NCBI RefSeq assembly: GCF_037971845.1
Contig: NZ_CP150227.1
Coordinates: 3,224,001-3,288,000, forward strand
Direction: 5' to 3'
From: Paenibacillus sp. FSL R5-0766
GTDB taxonomy: Bacteria > Bacillota > Bacilli > Paenibacillales > Paenibacillaceae
DNA: 64,000 nucleotides
This document shows positions 25,912-32,648 of this stretch, in pieces. The position numbers were made by a program, and so were the translations under genes. Numbering within the stretch: the stretch's first letter is position 1; every line of letters begins with the position of its first letter. Below the pieces are notes generated by a model. The model saw only the letters and a list, made by a program, of their open reading frames with translations, was not told the DNA's origin and did not search any database.

Positions 25912-27186
25912 TTACTCTTTAATCACAGAAGCGTTCACGGCATCTTCCATCTTTGTATTGTAGGAACGGAACAGACCCAGACGCCAGAACGCGGCTCCTT
26001 TGAGGTTATAACGTTTGGAGAGACCGAGCTTATCATCAACAGAGGACGGCGTTTCACTGCTCAGACTGATACCAAGCAGAAGTTTGTTCTTTGGGACACC
26101 GGCCTGTATGGCTAATTGGATCGCCTGATCCACAAGACTATTTGGCTCAGGTGCCTGAGATTTGGTGCCAACCGGATTATACTGATAGGCCATAATGATA
26201 AGATCATCTGCAATAGAGGCAAGTGTTTTGTAATCATAACCTTTATATGCACTATTTAGCGGCGGTACCGCCAGAGATAAAGCTGTGTCCTGGGGCAAGG
26301 AACTCTTTAATTGTTTCACGTAAGCATTGAGCAGCTTCTGTTGTTCTACCGCATCCAGTTTAAAGCCCAGTCCTTCAAAATCCAGAATAACTCCGCCAAA
26401 ACCATGCTCTGCTACAGCAGCAGTTATACCTTCAATCGATTTCTGCCGCAGACTGCTGTCGCTCAGAACTTTGGTTAGTTCGCCGTTTCCATCCAATGCA
26501 TACACCATGAGCTGTGGTTGGATCTGTTGATCTGATGCGTCAGCAACGATAGACTGCGGTGTAATATCACCTGCAGCAGCAGGGAGACGATACTCATCCC
26601 CATGGAGCGTGAACTGACCTTCACGATCAATGCGGCTCCAGCCAAAGGCCACGGAATTCATGGAAGTAATAAGGTCCTTTTCTTGAAAGGATTGCAATGC
26701 ATAGAAGGCTCTCAGGTGCATCTCGCGTTGTGGGGAAACAAGGGAGACCGTCTTGGTTGCCTGATTCCAGCTTGCACTTACACCGAATTGATTACTAAAA
26801 GAACTGAGTGGAATAAGTACGCGTCCTTCGCGCTGAACGGGTGCTGCAGCAAGTGTAACTTTTTTTCCATTTAAGGTCGCTGTAGTGCTACCAACTTGTA
26901 ATAGTACCTCAGTAGTTTGTCCTTTCACAGTGTTCGTTGCTTTTACAGTCTGTGATTTGCTGTTCCAGGTAATATCAATACCTAAAGCTTCCCCGACCGT
27001 CCGAAACGGAACGTAAGTGACACCTTTATCAACTCGTGGAGCTGCATCAAACTTCAGGGGAACATCATCCAAGTGTACTGAAATGGCCGGGGCAGCATAG
27101 GCTCCACCGATATTGGGAGTACTTCCAAGGATAGAGAGAGCAATTACAGTAACCGCGGCGATTTTTCCTGCACGTTTAATAAGCAT
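25912..27186 (-). CDS. Secreted GH18 glycosidase with copper-amine-oxidase-like N-domain
   Basis: This 424-residue exported protein has a signal peptide (residues 1-31, ending near AYA). It is followed by a copper amine oxidase N-terminal-like domain (residues about 35-150, with VPFRTVGEALGIDITWN and VLIPLSSFSNQFG repeats), used in Paenibacillus for cell-wall or surface attachment. A GH18 barrel follows (160-420). The DxE catalytic motif is present as GVILDFEGL near residue 272. Relatives cleave peptidoglycan or chitin N-acetylglucosamine links, and some are spore cortex-lytic (SleL-like). A wall or cortex substrate is more likely here than chitin, given the absence of a chitin-binding module. 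Confidence 0.85.
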   Translation of the reverse strand: MLIKRAGKIAAVTVIALSILGSTPNIGGAYAAPAISVHLDDVPLKFDAAPRVDKGVTYVPFRTVGEALGIDITWNSKSQTVKATNTVKGQTTEVLLQVGSTTATLNGKKVTLAAAPVQREGRVLIPLSSFSNQFGVSASWNQATKTVSLVSPQREMHLRAFYALQSFQEKDLITSMNSVAFGWSRIDREGQFTLHGDEYRLPAAAGDITPQSIVADASDQQIQPQLMVYALDGNGELTKVLSDSSLRQKSIEGITAAVAEHGFGGVILDFEGLGFKLDAVEQQKLLNAYVKQLKSSLPQDTALSLAVPPLNSAYKGYDYKTLASIADDLIIMAYQYNPVGTKSQAPEPNSLVDQAIQLAIQAGVPKNKLLLGISLSSETPSSVDDKLGLSKRYNLKGAAFWRLGLFRSYNTKMEDAVNASVIKE

Positions 27187-27287
27187 CGTATGTCTCCTCC
27201 AACTTTGTACGTAATAATAGAATTATTTTTTATAATAATATCTAGTAATCTAGCATATGTATCATAACAAAATTTTCATATTGTTCC

Positions 27288-27341
27288 AATCCTGTCCGTG
27301 TTGGTCCCGAGAATTTTGATGGATTTGTGGTCTCTGATTAA
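27288..27341 (+). pseudogene. C-terminal remnant of a paralogue of the 27442-27867 gene
   Basis: On the plus strand these 17 codons end NPVRVGPENFDGFVVSD and TAA. The minus-strand gene 100 bases away ends TTRVGPESFDGFVVSD. The peptides match over the last 14 residues with one change, while several codons differ at silent positions. This points to an old, once functional inverted paralogue rather than a recent duplication. Its 5' part is gone, because the GH18 gene promoter lies immediately upstream. The shared hairpin at 27375-27442 sits between the two tails. Confidence 0.6.
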
Positions 27342-27374
27342 TAGCTCTCTCTAAAAAAAAGTTATGTTAATCGT

Positions 27375-27442
27375 AAAAACAACCCCATATCTCTAACCTA
27401 CGGGAAACCGATTAGAGATATGGGGGTTGTACGTGTTTTTTT
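27375..27442. terminator. Long bidirectional terminator
   Basis: ACAACCCCATATCTCTAA (27379-27396) pairs with TTAGAGATATGGGGGTTGT (27412-27430). It is flanked by A residues on the left and a T-run on the right, so it suits both the minus-strand gene and the former plus-strand paralogue. Confidence 0.88.
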
Positions 27443-27867
27443 TAATCTGAAACGACAAATCCGTCGAAACTCTCGGGTCCCACCCGAGTAGTACCGAGCA
27501 GGTTTGTACTGATAAATGCGGTATAGGTTAATTGGGGCATGAGCGGTGGGTTATAGTCAGTGGAAGAGAAGACAATCACTTCAGGGTTAAGCAGACCATT
27601 CAGACCATATGTGTAGTTTCCCGAGTAAACTATTGGATCGGTTGCGATTGTTCCTCTTACAACAGTAATCCTCACTATAAAAAGTGCACGCGGCAATTGC
27701 ACCGTGATGGTTCCTTTTAATGAAACTCTTAGATTGGTTCCGGCTCCAGCGGTGATGAGACCAATCTGGCCGAATAATTGTGGCGTAAAAATCACTGGAA
27801 TCGATATGGAGATAGAATTAAACAAGGCGGCATTTTGCGATGATCTTGCATCCAGAAATTGAGTCAA
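27442..27867 (-). CDS. Beta-rich protein of unknown function
   Basis: This 141-residue protein has no signal peptide or membrane helix. It is rich in Val, Ile, Thr and Leu in alternating patterns (for example TNLRVSLKGTITVQLPRALFIVRITVV), as expected for a beta-sandwich. The composition and length recall TNF-like exosporium and surface proteins of spore formers, but I cannot match it to a named family. Translation begins at TTG 27867 after AGGAGGT. The remains of an inverted paralogue face it at 27288-27341. The histidine kinase gene upstream on the same strand ends 46 bases before it. Confidence 0.7.
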   Translation of the reverse strand: MTQFLDARSSQNAALFNSISISIPVIFTPQLFGQIGLITAGAGTNLRVSLKGTITVQLPRALFIVRITVVRGTIATDPIVYSGNYTYGLNGLLNPEVIVFSSTDYNPPLMPQLTYTAFISTNLLGTTRVGPESFDGFVVSD

Positions 27868-27913
27868 CGTATATACCTCCTATCTGTTTCAGATAGAATA
27901 ATATATTCATCAT

Positions 27914-29146
27914 TCAGATATTCGTATGGACGTTGGGTGCAGCGCTGGAGATATTAAAGACAAACCGACTGCCCATAGGACTGGACTCTTTAAGCCATAC
28001 AACGCCACCCATTAATTCAGCGAGTTGTTTACAGATGGACAAGCCCAGCCCCGCTCCGCCATATTTTCCTGAATTACCATGAATCTGGGAATAGGATTTG
28101 AACAACAGATCCTGACGATCCTGCGGGATGCCGATGCCCGTATCCTTTATTTCGTAGGATGCATGGAGAGTACCTTTTGTGTCAGCAGATACCTCAGTAG
28201 AGATGCATACTTCCCCTTTTTCAGTGAATTTAAGCGCATTCCCAACGAGATTGATTAGAATCTGACGAACTTTGTGCTGATCACCCATAAGCATCAGATG
28301 ATCAGTAATATTATATTCTGCGTACAACCTAATTCCTTTTTTCTGTGCTTCAGAAGAGAATAATTGTAACACATGTTCAACTGTTTCAGTGACACTATAG
28401 GGCTTGATCTCCAGAGAGATCGCACCCGCTTCTGCTTTGGAGTAGTCCAGAATTTGATCCATCATCGACAAAAGGCTGGCGCCACTTGACTCAATGACAT
28501 TAACATATAACGATTGATCCTCACTCAGCCTGGTCGATTGCAACAGATTGGCCATTGCAAGAACACCATTCATTGGTGTTCGGATTTCGTGGCTGAGAAC
28601 GGCCAGCAAATTTTTCTTTTCTTCAAGTACTTTTGCAGCAGTCTCTTCCGCCTGTTTTAACTGTTGCAGAGTTGTTTCCATCTCAAGAAGACTCGTGAAA
28701 AAGGAAGACAAGGCCAGAAGAAGATCCACGTCCTTTTGTTGATAGGAATAGAAATCCTGATCAAATGAGCAAAGGGAGCCGTAAATTTCTCCGTTCTCAT
28801 TATGTATGGGCACACCGACAAATGAGCATCCACCTACGAATTCGGTTGCGTCCATATGTCTGGTTAATGGATGGGTTAGATTATTATTGATGACTAATGG
28901 GCCTTGGGAATGTTCAGTCACAAGCGCACAGTATGACTCGGCGTTATCAACGACCAGCCCCTCACCCAGAATTAGTTTGTCACGATTATATACGTTCAGA
29001 ACTTTGGTGGATAGATGATCCAACTGGGCAATACAAAACGTATTTGCAGGAATTAACCTGCTTGCCGTGTCCATAACGTTAGCAGCCGAATCATATAATT
29101 TATGTGAGACAATGGATAGTACATCAATGAATTCTGTTTTCAACAT
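27914..29146 (-). CDS. Cytosolic GAF-domain sensor histidine kinase
   Basis: This 410-residue soluble kinase has a GAF domain (residues about 20-160), a coiled-coil linker, and a HisKA dimerisation domain with the phospho-accepting H186 in LAVLSHEIRTPMNG. The HATPase domain follows (N-box LVGNALKFTEKG, DTGIGIP, GLGLSICKQL). No membrane helix or receiver domain is present and no response regulator is adjacent, so it is an orphan kinase. It may feed the sporulation phosphorelay or a hybrid pathway, but that is inference. The only neighbouring gene on the strand is the beta-rich protein downstream. Confidence 0.9.
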   Translation of the reverse strand: MLKTEFIDVLSIVSHKLYDSAANVMDTASRLIPANTFCIAQLDHLSTKVLNVYNRDKLILGEGLVVDNAESYCALVTEHSQGPLVINNNLTHPLTRHMDATEFVGGCSFVGVPIHNENGEIYGSLCSFDQDFYSYQQKDVDLLLALSSFFTSLLEMETTLQQLKQAEETAAKVLEEKKNLLAVLSHEIRTPMNGVLAMANLLQSTRLSEDQSLYVNVIESSGASLLSMMDQILDYSKAEAGAISLEIKPYSVTETVEHVLQLFSSEAQKKGIRLYAEYNITDHLMLMGDQHKVRQILINLVGNALKFTEKGEVCISTEVSADTKGTLHASYEIKDTGIGIPQDRQDLLFKSYSQIHGNSGKYGGAGLGLSICKQLAELMGGVVWLKESSPMGSRFVFNISSAAPNVHTNI

Positions 29147-29309
29147 ATTGATTTGACTCCTCCTGATTGTAGAAATTCGTTGTGCACTGTATTCAGTATA
29201 TATGAATTGAAAGAATAGAGCATGGTTGGTTTTGACAGTGGAAGACGGAAATGAGAAAATATAATGCTGTGGAACATGTATATATTAATAAAGTTTTGGA
29301 GGCAAATCA

Positions 29310-29618
29310 ATGAATCAGCGTTTTCGAATTACCCGATCCATGCAAGAAAGCAATGTGGAACAATCCATCTCGCTGGAAGAGTGCAAATTCTACTTTGAAT
29401 CCCAACCCGATTTTACCTATTCACCGGTTCTTAACATTGTAGGAGCTGAGAGCACCATGACCATCGAGGGGGACTTTTTTATGTGGGACCTTGAGGGTGC
29501 ACAGATAGCTTTTCGCTTGTACATGGGGGATCTGTATGTAGCTATTTCGAACGAAGCTATTGTTCCCAAAATGATTGAGATTGCAACGGATCTACGTGCA
29601 GATATCGTTGAAGGATAA
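29310..29618 (+). CDS. Conserved hypothetical protein
   Basis: This 102-residue acidic cytoplasmic protein has a strong site, TTGGAGG, eight bases before the ATG. The sequence has alternating short strands and helices (SLEECKFYFESQPDFTYSP, then STMTIEGDFFMWDLEGAQIAFRLYMGDLYVAISNEAIVPKMIEIATDL). The pattern suggests a small alpha/beta domain. No family is recognised. It stands alone between the divergent kinase gene and the lipase gene, with its own promoter region of about 160 bases in which no clear box was identified. Confidence 0.65.
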   Translation: MNQRFRITRSMQESNVEQSISLEECKFYFESQPDFTYSPVLNIVGAESTMTIEGDFFMWDLEGAQIAFRLYMGDLYVAISNEAIVPKMIEIATDLRADIVEG

Positions 29619-29678
29619 GAAGTAGAGAACTAGAGTTTAATAAAATGTAATGATGTTAGTTGTAGTCTACTTTAGACA

Positions 29679-29763
29679 CTCCTGTAAAAATGAGACTAAA
29701 GATTCATTTATATTCCATATGTTAGATTGTAATATATGGAATATAAAACATTTTACAGGAGGG
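29679..29763 (+). promoter_or_regulatory. Nested hairpin sequestering the lipase ribosome binding site
   Basis: Outer arms CTCCTGTAAAA (29679-29689) and TTTTACAGGAG (29751-29761) are perfectly complementary, and the right arm contains the AGGAG Shine-Dalgarno core. Nested inside are ATATTCCATAT (29710-29720) and ATATGGAATAT (29734-29744), also perfectly complementary with a 13-base loop. The structure would hide the ribosome binding site of the lipase gene at 29771, so it may act as an RNA switch or thermosensor. Confidence 0.6.
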
Positions 29764-29770
29764 TAATGAA

Positions 29771-30376
29771 GTGAAAAAGACCAAATTAATACTTGTTGTA
29801 TTCATGAGTATGATCCTTGCCTTATCAATAACTGGAATAGGATCGAGTTCAAAGGCCTCTGCAGCTACGGCACGTACACCCATTGTATTGGTACATGGAT
29901 TGACCGGTTCAGATAGCAATTTTACAGCAATTGAGAGTTATTTGCGTAGCCAAGGGTGGACAAGAGATGAATTATTCGCAATTGACCTTCCTAGCAAACA
30001 AGGAAACCAGCTGTTGAACTCCGCAGCAATTAGTCGATTCGTAGATGATGTTCTGCGCGAAACGGGTCATACAAAAGTCAATATTATAGCTCATAGCATG
30101 GGTGGAGCTAATAGTCTCTATTACATACTTAACCGTGGAGGCGCTTCCAAAGTGGATAAGTTGATTACCCTTGGCGGGGCTAATCGATTGACCACAAGTA
30201 CAGCTCCGAGTGGAATAAAGGTGACTTCGATCTATTCTACAAGTGACACGATTGTGTCCCCGGCACTTTCCCGGTTGAACGGGGCGAACAACGTTTCGGT
30301 TTCCCTCGTATCCCATATCGGTCTGCTGTTTAACTCGCGGGTGAATGCCCTGATCAAAACTGCGTTGAATGAGTAG
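29771..30376 (+). CDS. lipA: Secreted lipase, family I.4 (Bacillus LipA-like)
   Basis: This 201-residue extracellular lipase has a signal peptide (basic N-terminus, hydrophobic core, likely cut near SKASA at 35-37). The mature 166 residues match the small Bacillus LipA fold without a lid. The catalytic residues are S109 in AHSMGG, D159 in STSDTIV and H182 in SHIGLL. Translation starts at GTG 29771 after AGGAGGG. The ribosome binding site is part of a long nested hairpin, suggesting control at translation. The neighbours are unrelated and a terminator follows, so it is monocistronic. Confidence 0.9.
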   Translation: MKKTKLILVVFMSMILALSITGIGSSSKASAATARTPIVLVHGLTGSDSNFTAIESYLRSQGWTRDELFAIDLPSKQGNQLLNSAAISRFVDDVLRETGHTKVNIIAHSMGGANSLYYILNRGGASKVDKLITLGGANRLTTSTAPSGIKVTSIYSTSDTIVSPALSRLNGANNVSVSLVSHIGLLFNSRVNALIKTALNE

Positions 30377-30427
30377 CTGAACATACAAAATGTGCATTCT
30401 TTCATAATATTCTGAATGATTGACTTG

Positions 30428-30464
30428 AACACGACTGACCTTTCATGGTTAGTCGTGTTTTCGT
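30428..30464 (+). terminator. Intrinsic terminator
   Basis: AACACGACTGACC (30428-30440) pairs with GGTTAGTCGTGTT (30447-30459) around a short loop and runs into T residues, ending the lipase transcript. Confidence 0.88.
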
Positions 30465-30568
30465 ATTACCCGGAAATGGCTCGCTGAGGTAAGTTTCAAA
30501 AATAGGTACATCCATTCTATAATTAGAAATCAGAATAAAAATGGAACAAGTTAAAGGAGTCTGTATAC

Positions 30569-31567
30569 ATGCAACCTCAACCGAATGATCGGATTAAAGT
30601 TCATCCAGGCTTTTGGGCTGGATTACATCAATTAGGGATTGGTGCTGATGACATCGCTCGTACAGCACAACTATCTCTTGAGATAATAAATAAACCTGTA
30701 GTGACCCAATCTCAATACTTCGCAATCTGGCAGGCCTACTCTGATCTCAATGGGGACACCGCCGAGGGCATCATCAAACTTGCAACCGGATATGAAATAT
30801 CGAAGTATCCTCCGCCTGTTCTGGCGATGTACCATGCTCGTGATTATCGTGATGCGTTAAATCGCATGGTGCGTTACAAGCAAATGTGTCCTCCCGAGAG
30901 TTTGCAGATTACCGAAGCAGGGGAGGAATGGTTCATTGAACTAGGATGGTTACATAAGGAGCAACCAGGTCCGCCATTACTGGTCGGTATTACGCTGGCA
31001 TTTCTGATCGAACTTGGACGGAGGGGCACAGGACAGCCTTTGATTGCAAAACGGGTTGAGTTCTCCCAACCGATGGGTGATGTAGCCACCCTTGAGTCTT
31101 ACTTCGGCTGCCGAGTCGATACGAATTCCAACTATAATCGGCTGACGCTAGAACGGAAAGATCTGAGTCTTCCATTTCTATCGTATAACGAGGAGTTACT
31201 TGAGATTCTGACCCCGGCTCTGGATCGGTCGCTGGACGAACAAGAGAGCAATCGTTCCGTTACTGAAGTGGTCAAATGGATTATGAAACGCAGCCTCATA
31301 GGAAAGCGCCCTGATATCCAGACAGTAGCCAAAGAGCTTCGCATGAGTGATCGTACTTTGCAGCGGCGACTGACGGAGGAGAACACAAACTTCAAGCAAT
31401 TATTAACCGAGGCCAGACGTGAGCAGGCCCGAGAGTACCTTGCAGATCCTTCGCTTGATATCAAAGAAGTGGCATTTCTGGTTGGATATGAAGACCAGAA
31501 TTCGTTCTATCGTGCGTTCCGAAATTGGGAAGGGGATACACCTTCCAATTGGCGTGTCAGGCAATAA
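30569..31567 (+). CDS. AraC-family regulator with arabinose-binding-like domain (OruR/ArgR type)
   Basis: This 332-residue regulator has an N-terminal domain of the HTH_18-linked Arabinose_bd_2 type (residues 10-200, including ITLAFLIELGRRGTGQPLIAKRVEFSQP in segments). The C-terminal AraC DNA-binding domain (230-330) contains TVAKELRMSDRTLQRRLTEE and SLDIKEVAFLVGYEDQNSFYRAFRNWEGDTPSNWR. AAAGGAG precedes the ATG. The SDR gene follows after about 100 bases in the same direction, past an inverted repeat, and may be its target. The ligand is unknown. Confidence 0.88.
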   Translation: MQPQPNDRIKVHPGFWAGLHQLGIGADDIARTAQLSLEIINKPVVTQSQYFAIWQAYSDLNGDTAEGIIKLATGYEISKYPPPVLAMYHARDYRDALNRMVRYKQMCPPESLQITEAGEEWFIELGWLHKEQPGPPLLVGITLAFLIELGRRGTGQPLIAKRVEFSQPMGDVATLESYFGCRVDTNSNYNRLTLERKDLSLPFLSYNEELLEILTPALDRSLDEQESNRSVTEVVKWIMKRSLIGKRPDIQTVAKELRMSDRTLQRRLTEENTNFKQLLTEARREQAREYLADPSLDIKEVAFLVGYEDQNSFYRAFRNWEGDTPSNWRVRQ

Positions 31568-31619
31568 CTCTGGCGCAAAGTGCTAGTTACTAGACCCTTC
31601 AGACTGCGTAATATTATAT

Positions 31620-31640
31620 CTATCCGGTGCTGCCGGATAG
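31620..31640. promoter_or_regulatory. Inverted repeat before the SDR gene
   Basis: CTATCCGG (31620-31627) and CCGGATAG (31633-31640) form a perfect 8-bp dyad with a five-base centre, 27 bases before the start of the SDR gene. It could be an operator or an mRNA hairpin. Confidence 0.4.
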
Positions 31641-31666
31641 TTGTAATCATGAAGGAGAAATGCAGG

Positions 31667-32461
31667 ATGGATATGGGACTAAAAGAGAAAACAGCCTTAG
31701 TTACAGGATCAACAAAAGGAATCGGTAAAGCAATAGCTTTTGAGCTCGCTCGAGAAGGTGTTCATGTTCTGATTAATGGACGTAATGATGAAGAGGTAGA
31801 ACAAACCGTTCGTGAAATCAAGTCCACTTTTCCGGAGACCTCTCCGCAAAAGGCTACCGCTGATCTTGTGGATCTGCCGCAACGCCAAGCTATATTCGAG
31901 AAATTTCCTGAAGTTGATATATTAATCAATAACATGGGGATATATGAAATCATGAGTTATGAAGACATAAATGATGAAGTGTGGGAGAAATATTTCCGTA
32001 CTAATGTACTTGCTGCCAATGGCTTATCCCAATTTTATTTACCTAAAATGGTGAAGAACAATGACGGGCGTATTATTTTCATCGCAAGTGAAGAAGCCCT
32101 TATGCCTTCAGGCCAGATGCCACAATATTGCATGACCAAGTCAATGCTGCTGTCATTATCCAAAAGTTTGTCCAAACTGACAGCAGGGACCGAGGTTACG
32201 ATCAATACGATCCTGCCAGGTCCAACACTGTCCGAAAACGTACAAAAAATCATTGAGGGCATATATCCTGATGAGACGTTGACTTTCGAGGAAAAAGAGA
32301 AAGATTTTATGAAGAGTAATCTGCCACAGTCCGAATTACAGCGATTCATCAAGCCAAGTGAAATAGGCAGAGTCGCTGCATTTGTATGCAGCCCATATGC
32401 TTCAGCCTTCAGAGGCTCTCCCATCCGGATGGACGGGGGCATGGTTCCCACCATATTTTAA
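31667..32461 (+). CDS. Short-chain dehydrogenase/reductase
   Basis: This 264-residue NAD(P)-dependent oxidoreductase has the cofactor motif TGSTKGIG (residues 14-21), NNMGIYE in place of NNAG, the catalytic serine in IASEEA and the YCMTK pair (YxxxK). C-terminal residues end RMDGGMVPTIF, as in classical SDRs. ATG 31667 follows AAGGAG. An upstream in-frame start at 31580 lacks a site. The substitution of Ala by Met in NNAG is unusual but tolerated in the family. It may be controlled by the AraC regulator just upstream. The substrate is unknown. Confidence 0.9.
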   Translation: MDMGLKEKTALVTGSTKGIGKAIAFELAREGVHVLINGRNDEEVEQTVREIKSTFPETSPQKATADLVDLPQRQAIFEKFPEVDILINNMGIYEIMSYEDINDEVWEKYFRTNVLAANGLSQFYLPKMVKNNDGRIIFIASEEALMPSGQMPQYCMTKSMLLSLSKSLSKLTAGTEVTINTILPGPTLSENVQKIIEGIYPDETLTFEEKEKDFMKSNLPQSELQRFIKPSEIGRVAAFVCSPYASAFRGSPIRMDGGMVPTIF

Positions 32462-32494
32462 AATTGTTCAGGATACAGGAGATGTATCCATAAG

Positions 32495-32522
32495 ATGTCG
32501 CCAGCATTGGCGACTTTTTTAT
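32495..32522 (+). terminator. Intrinsic terminator (GTCGCC family)
   Basis: GTCGCCA (32497-32503) pairs with TGGCGAC (32508-32514), followed by six T residues, after the SDR gene. Confidence 0.88.
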
Positions 32523-32558
32523 TTGTAAATGATCTATGCGAGGAGCGTCAATCGAGTT

Positions 32559-32612
32559 TATAATACAGGTATGATTTTCGAAAACGGTTTCTGTTCATTG
32601 GAAGCGATTACT
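32559..32612 (+). promoter_or_regulatory. Promoter -10 box and two cre-like boxes before GH2 gene
   Basis: TATAAT lies at 32559-32564. TTGGAAGCGATTACT (32598-32612) matches the cre consensus fully. TCGAAAACGGTTTCT (32578-32592) matches with one mismatch. The boxes are 20 bp apart, two helical turns, just downstream of the promoter. They suggest roadblock repression by CcpA or a LacI-type protein. Confidence 0.6.
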
Positions 32613-32648
32613 TTTATCGATTATATGACTCTAAAAGGGGACACTATC

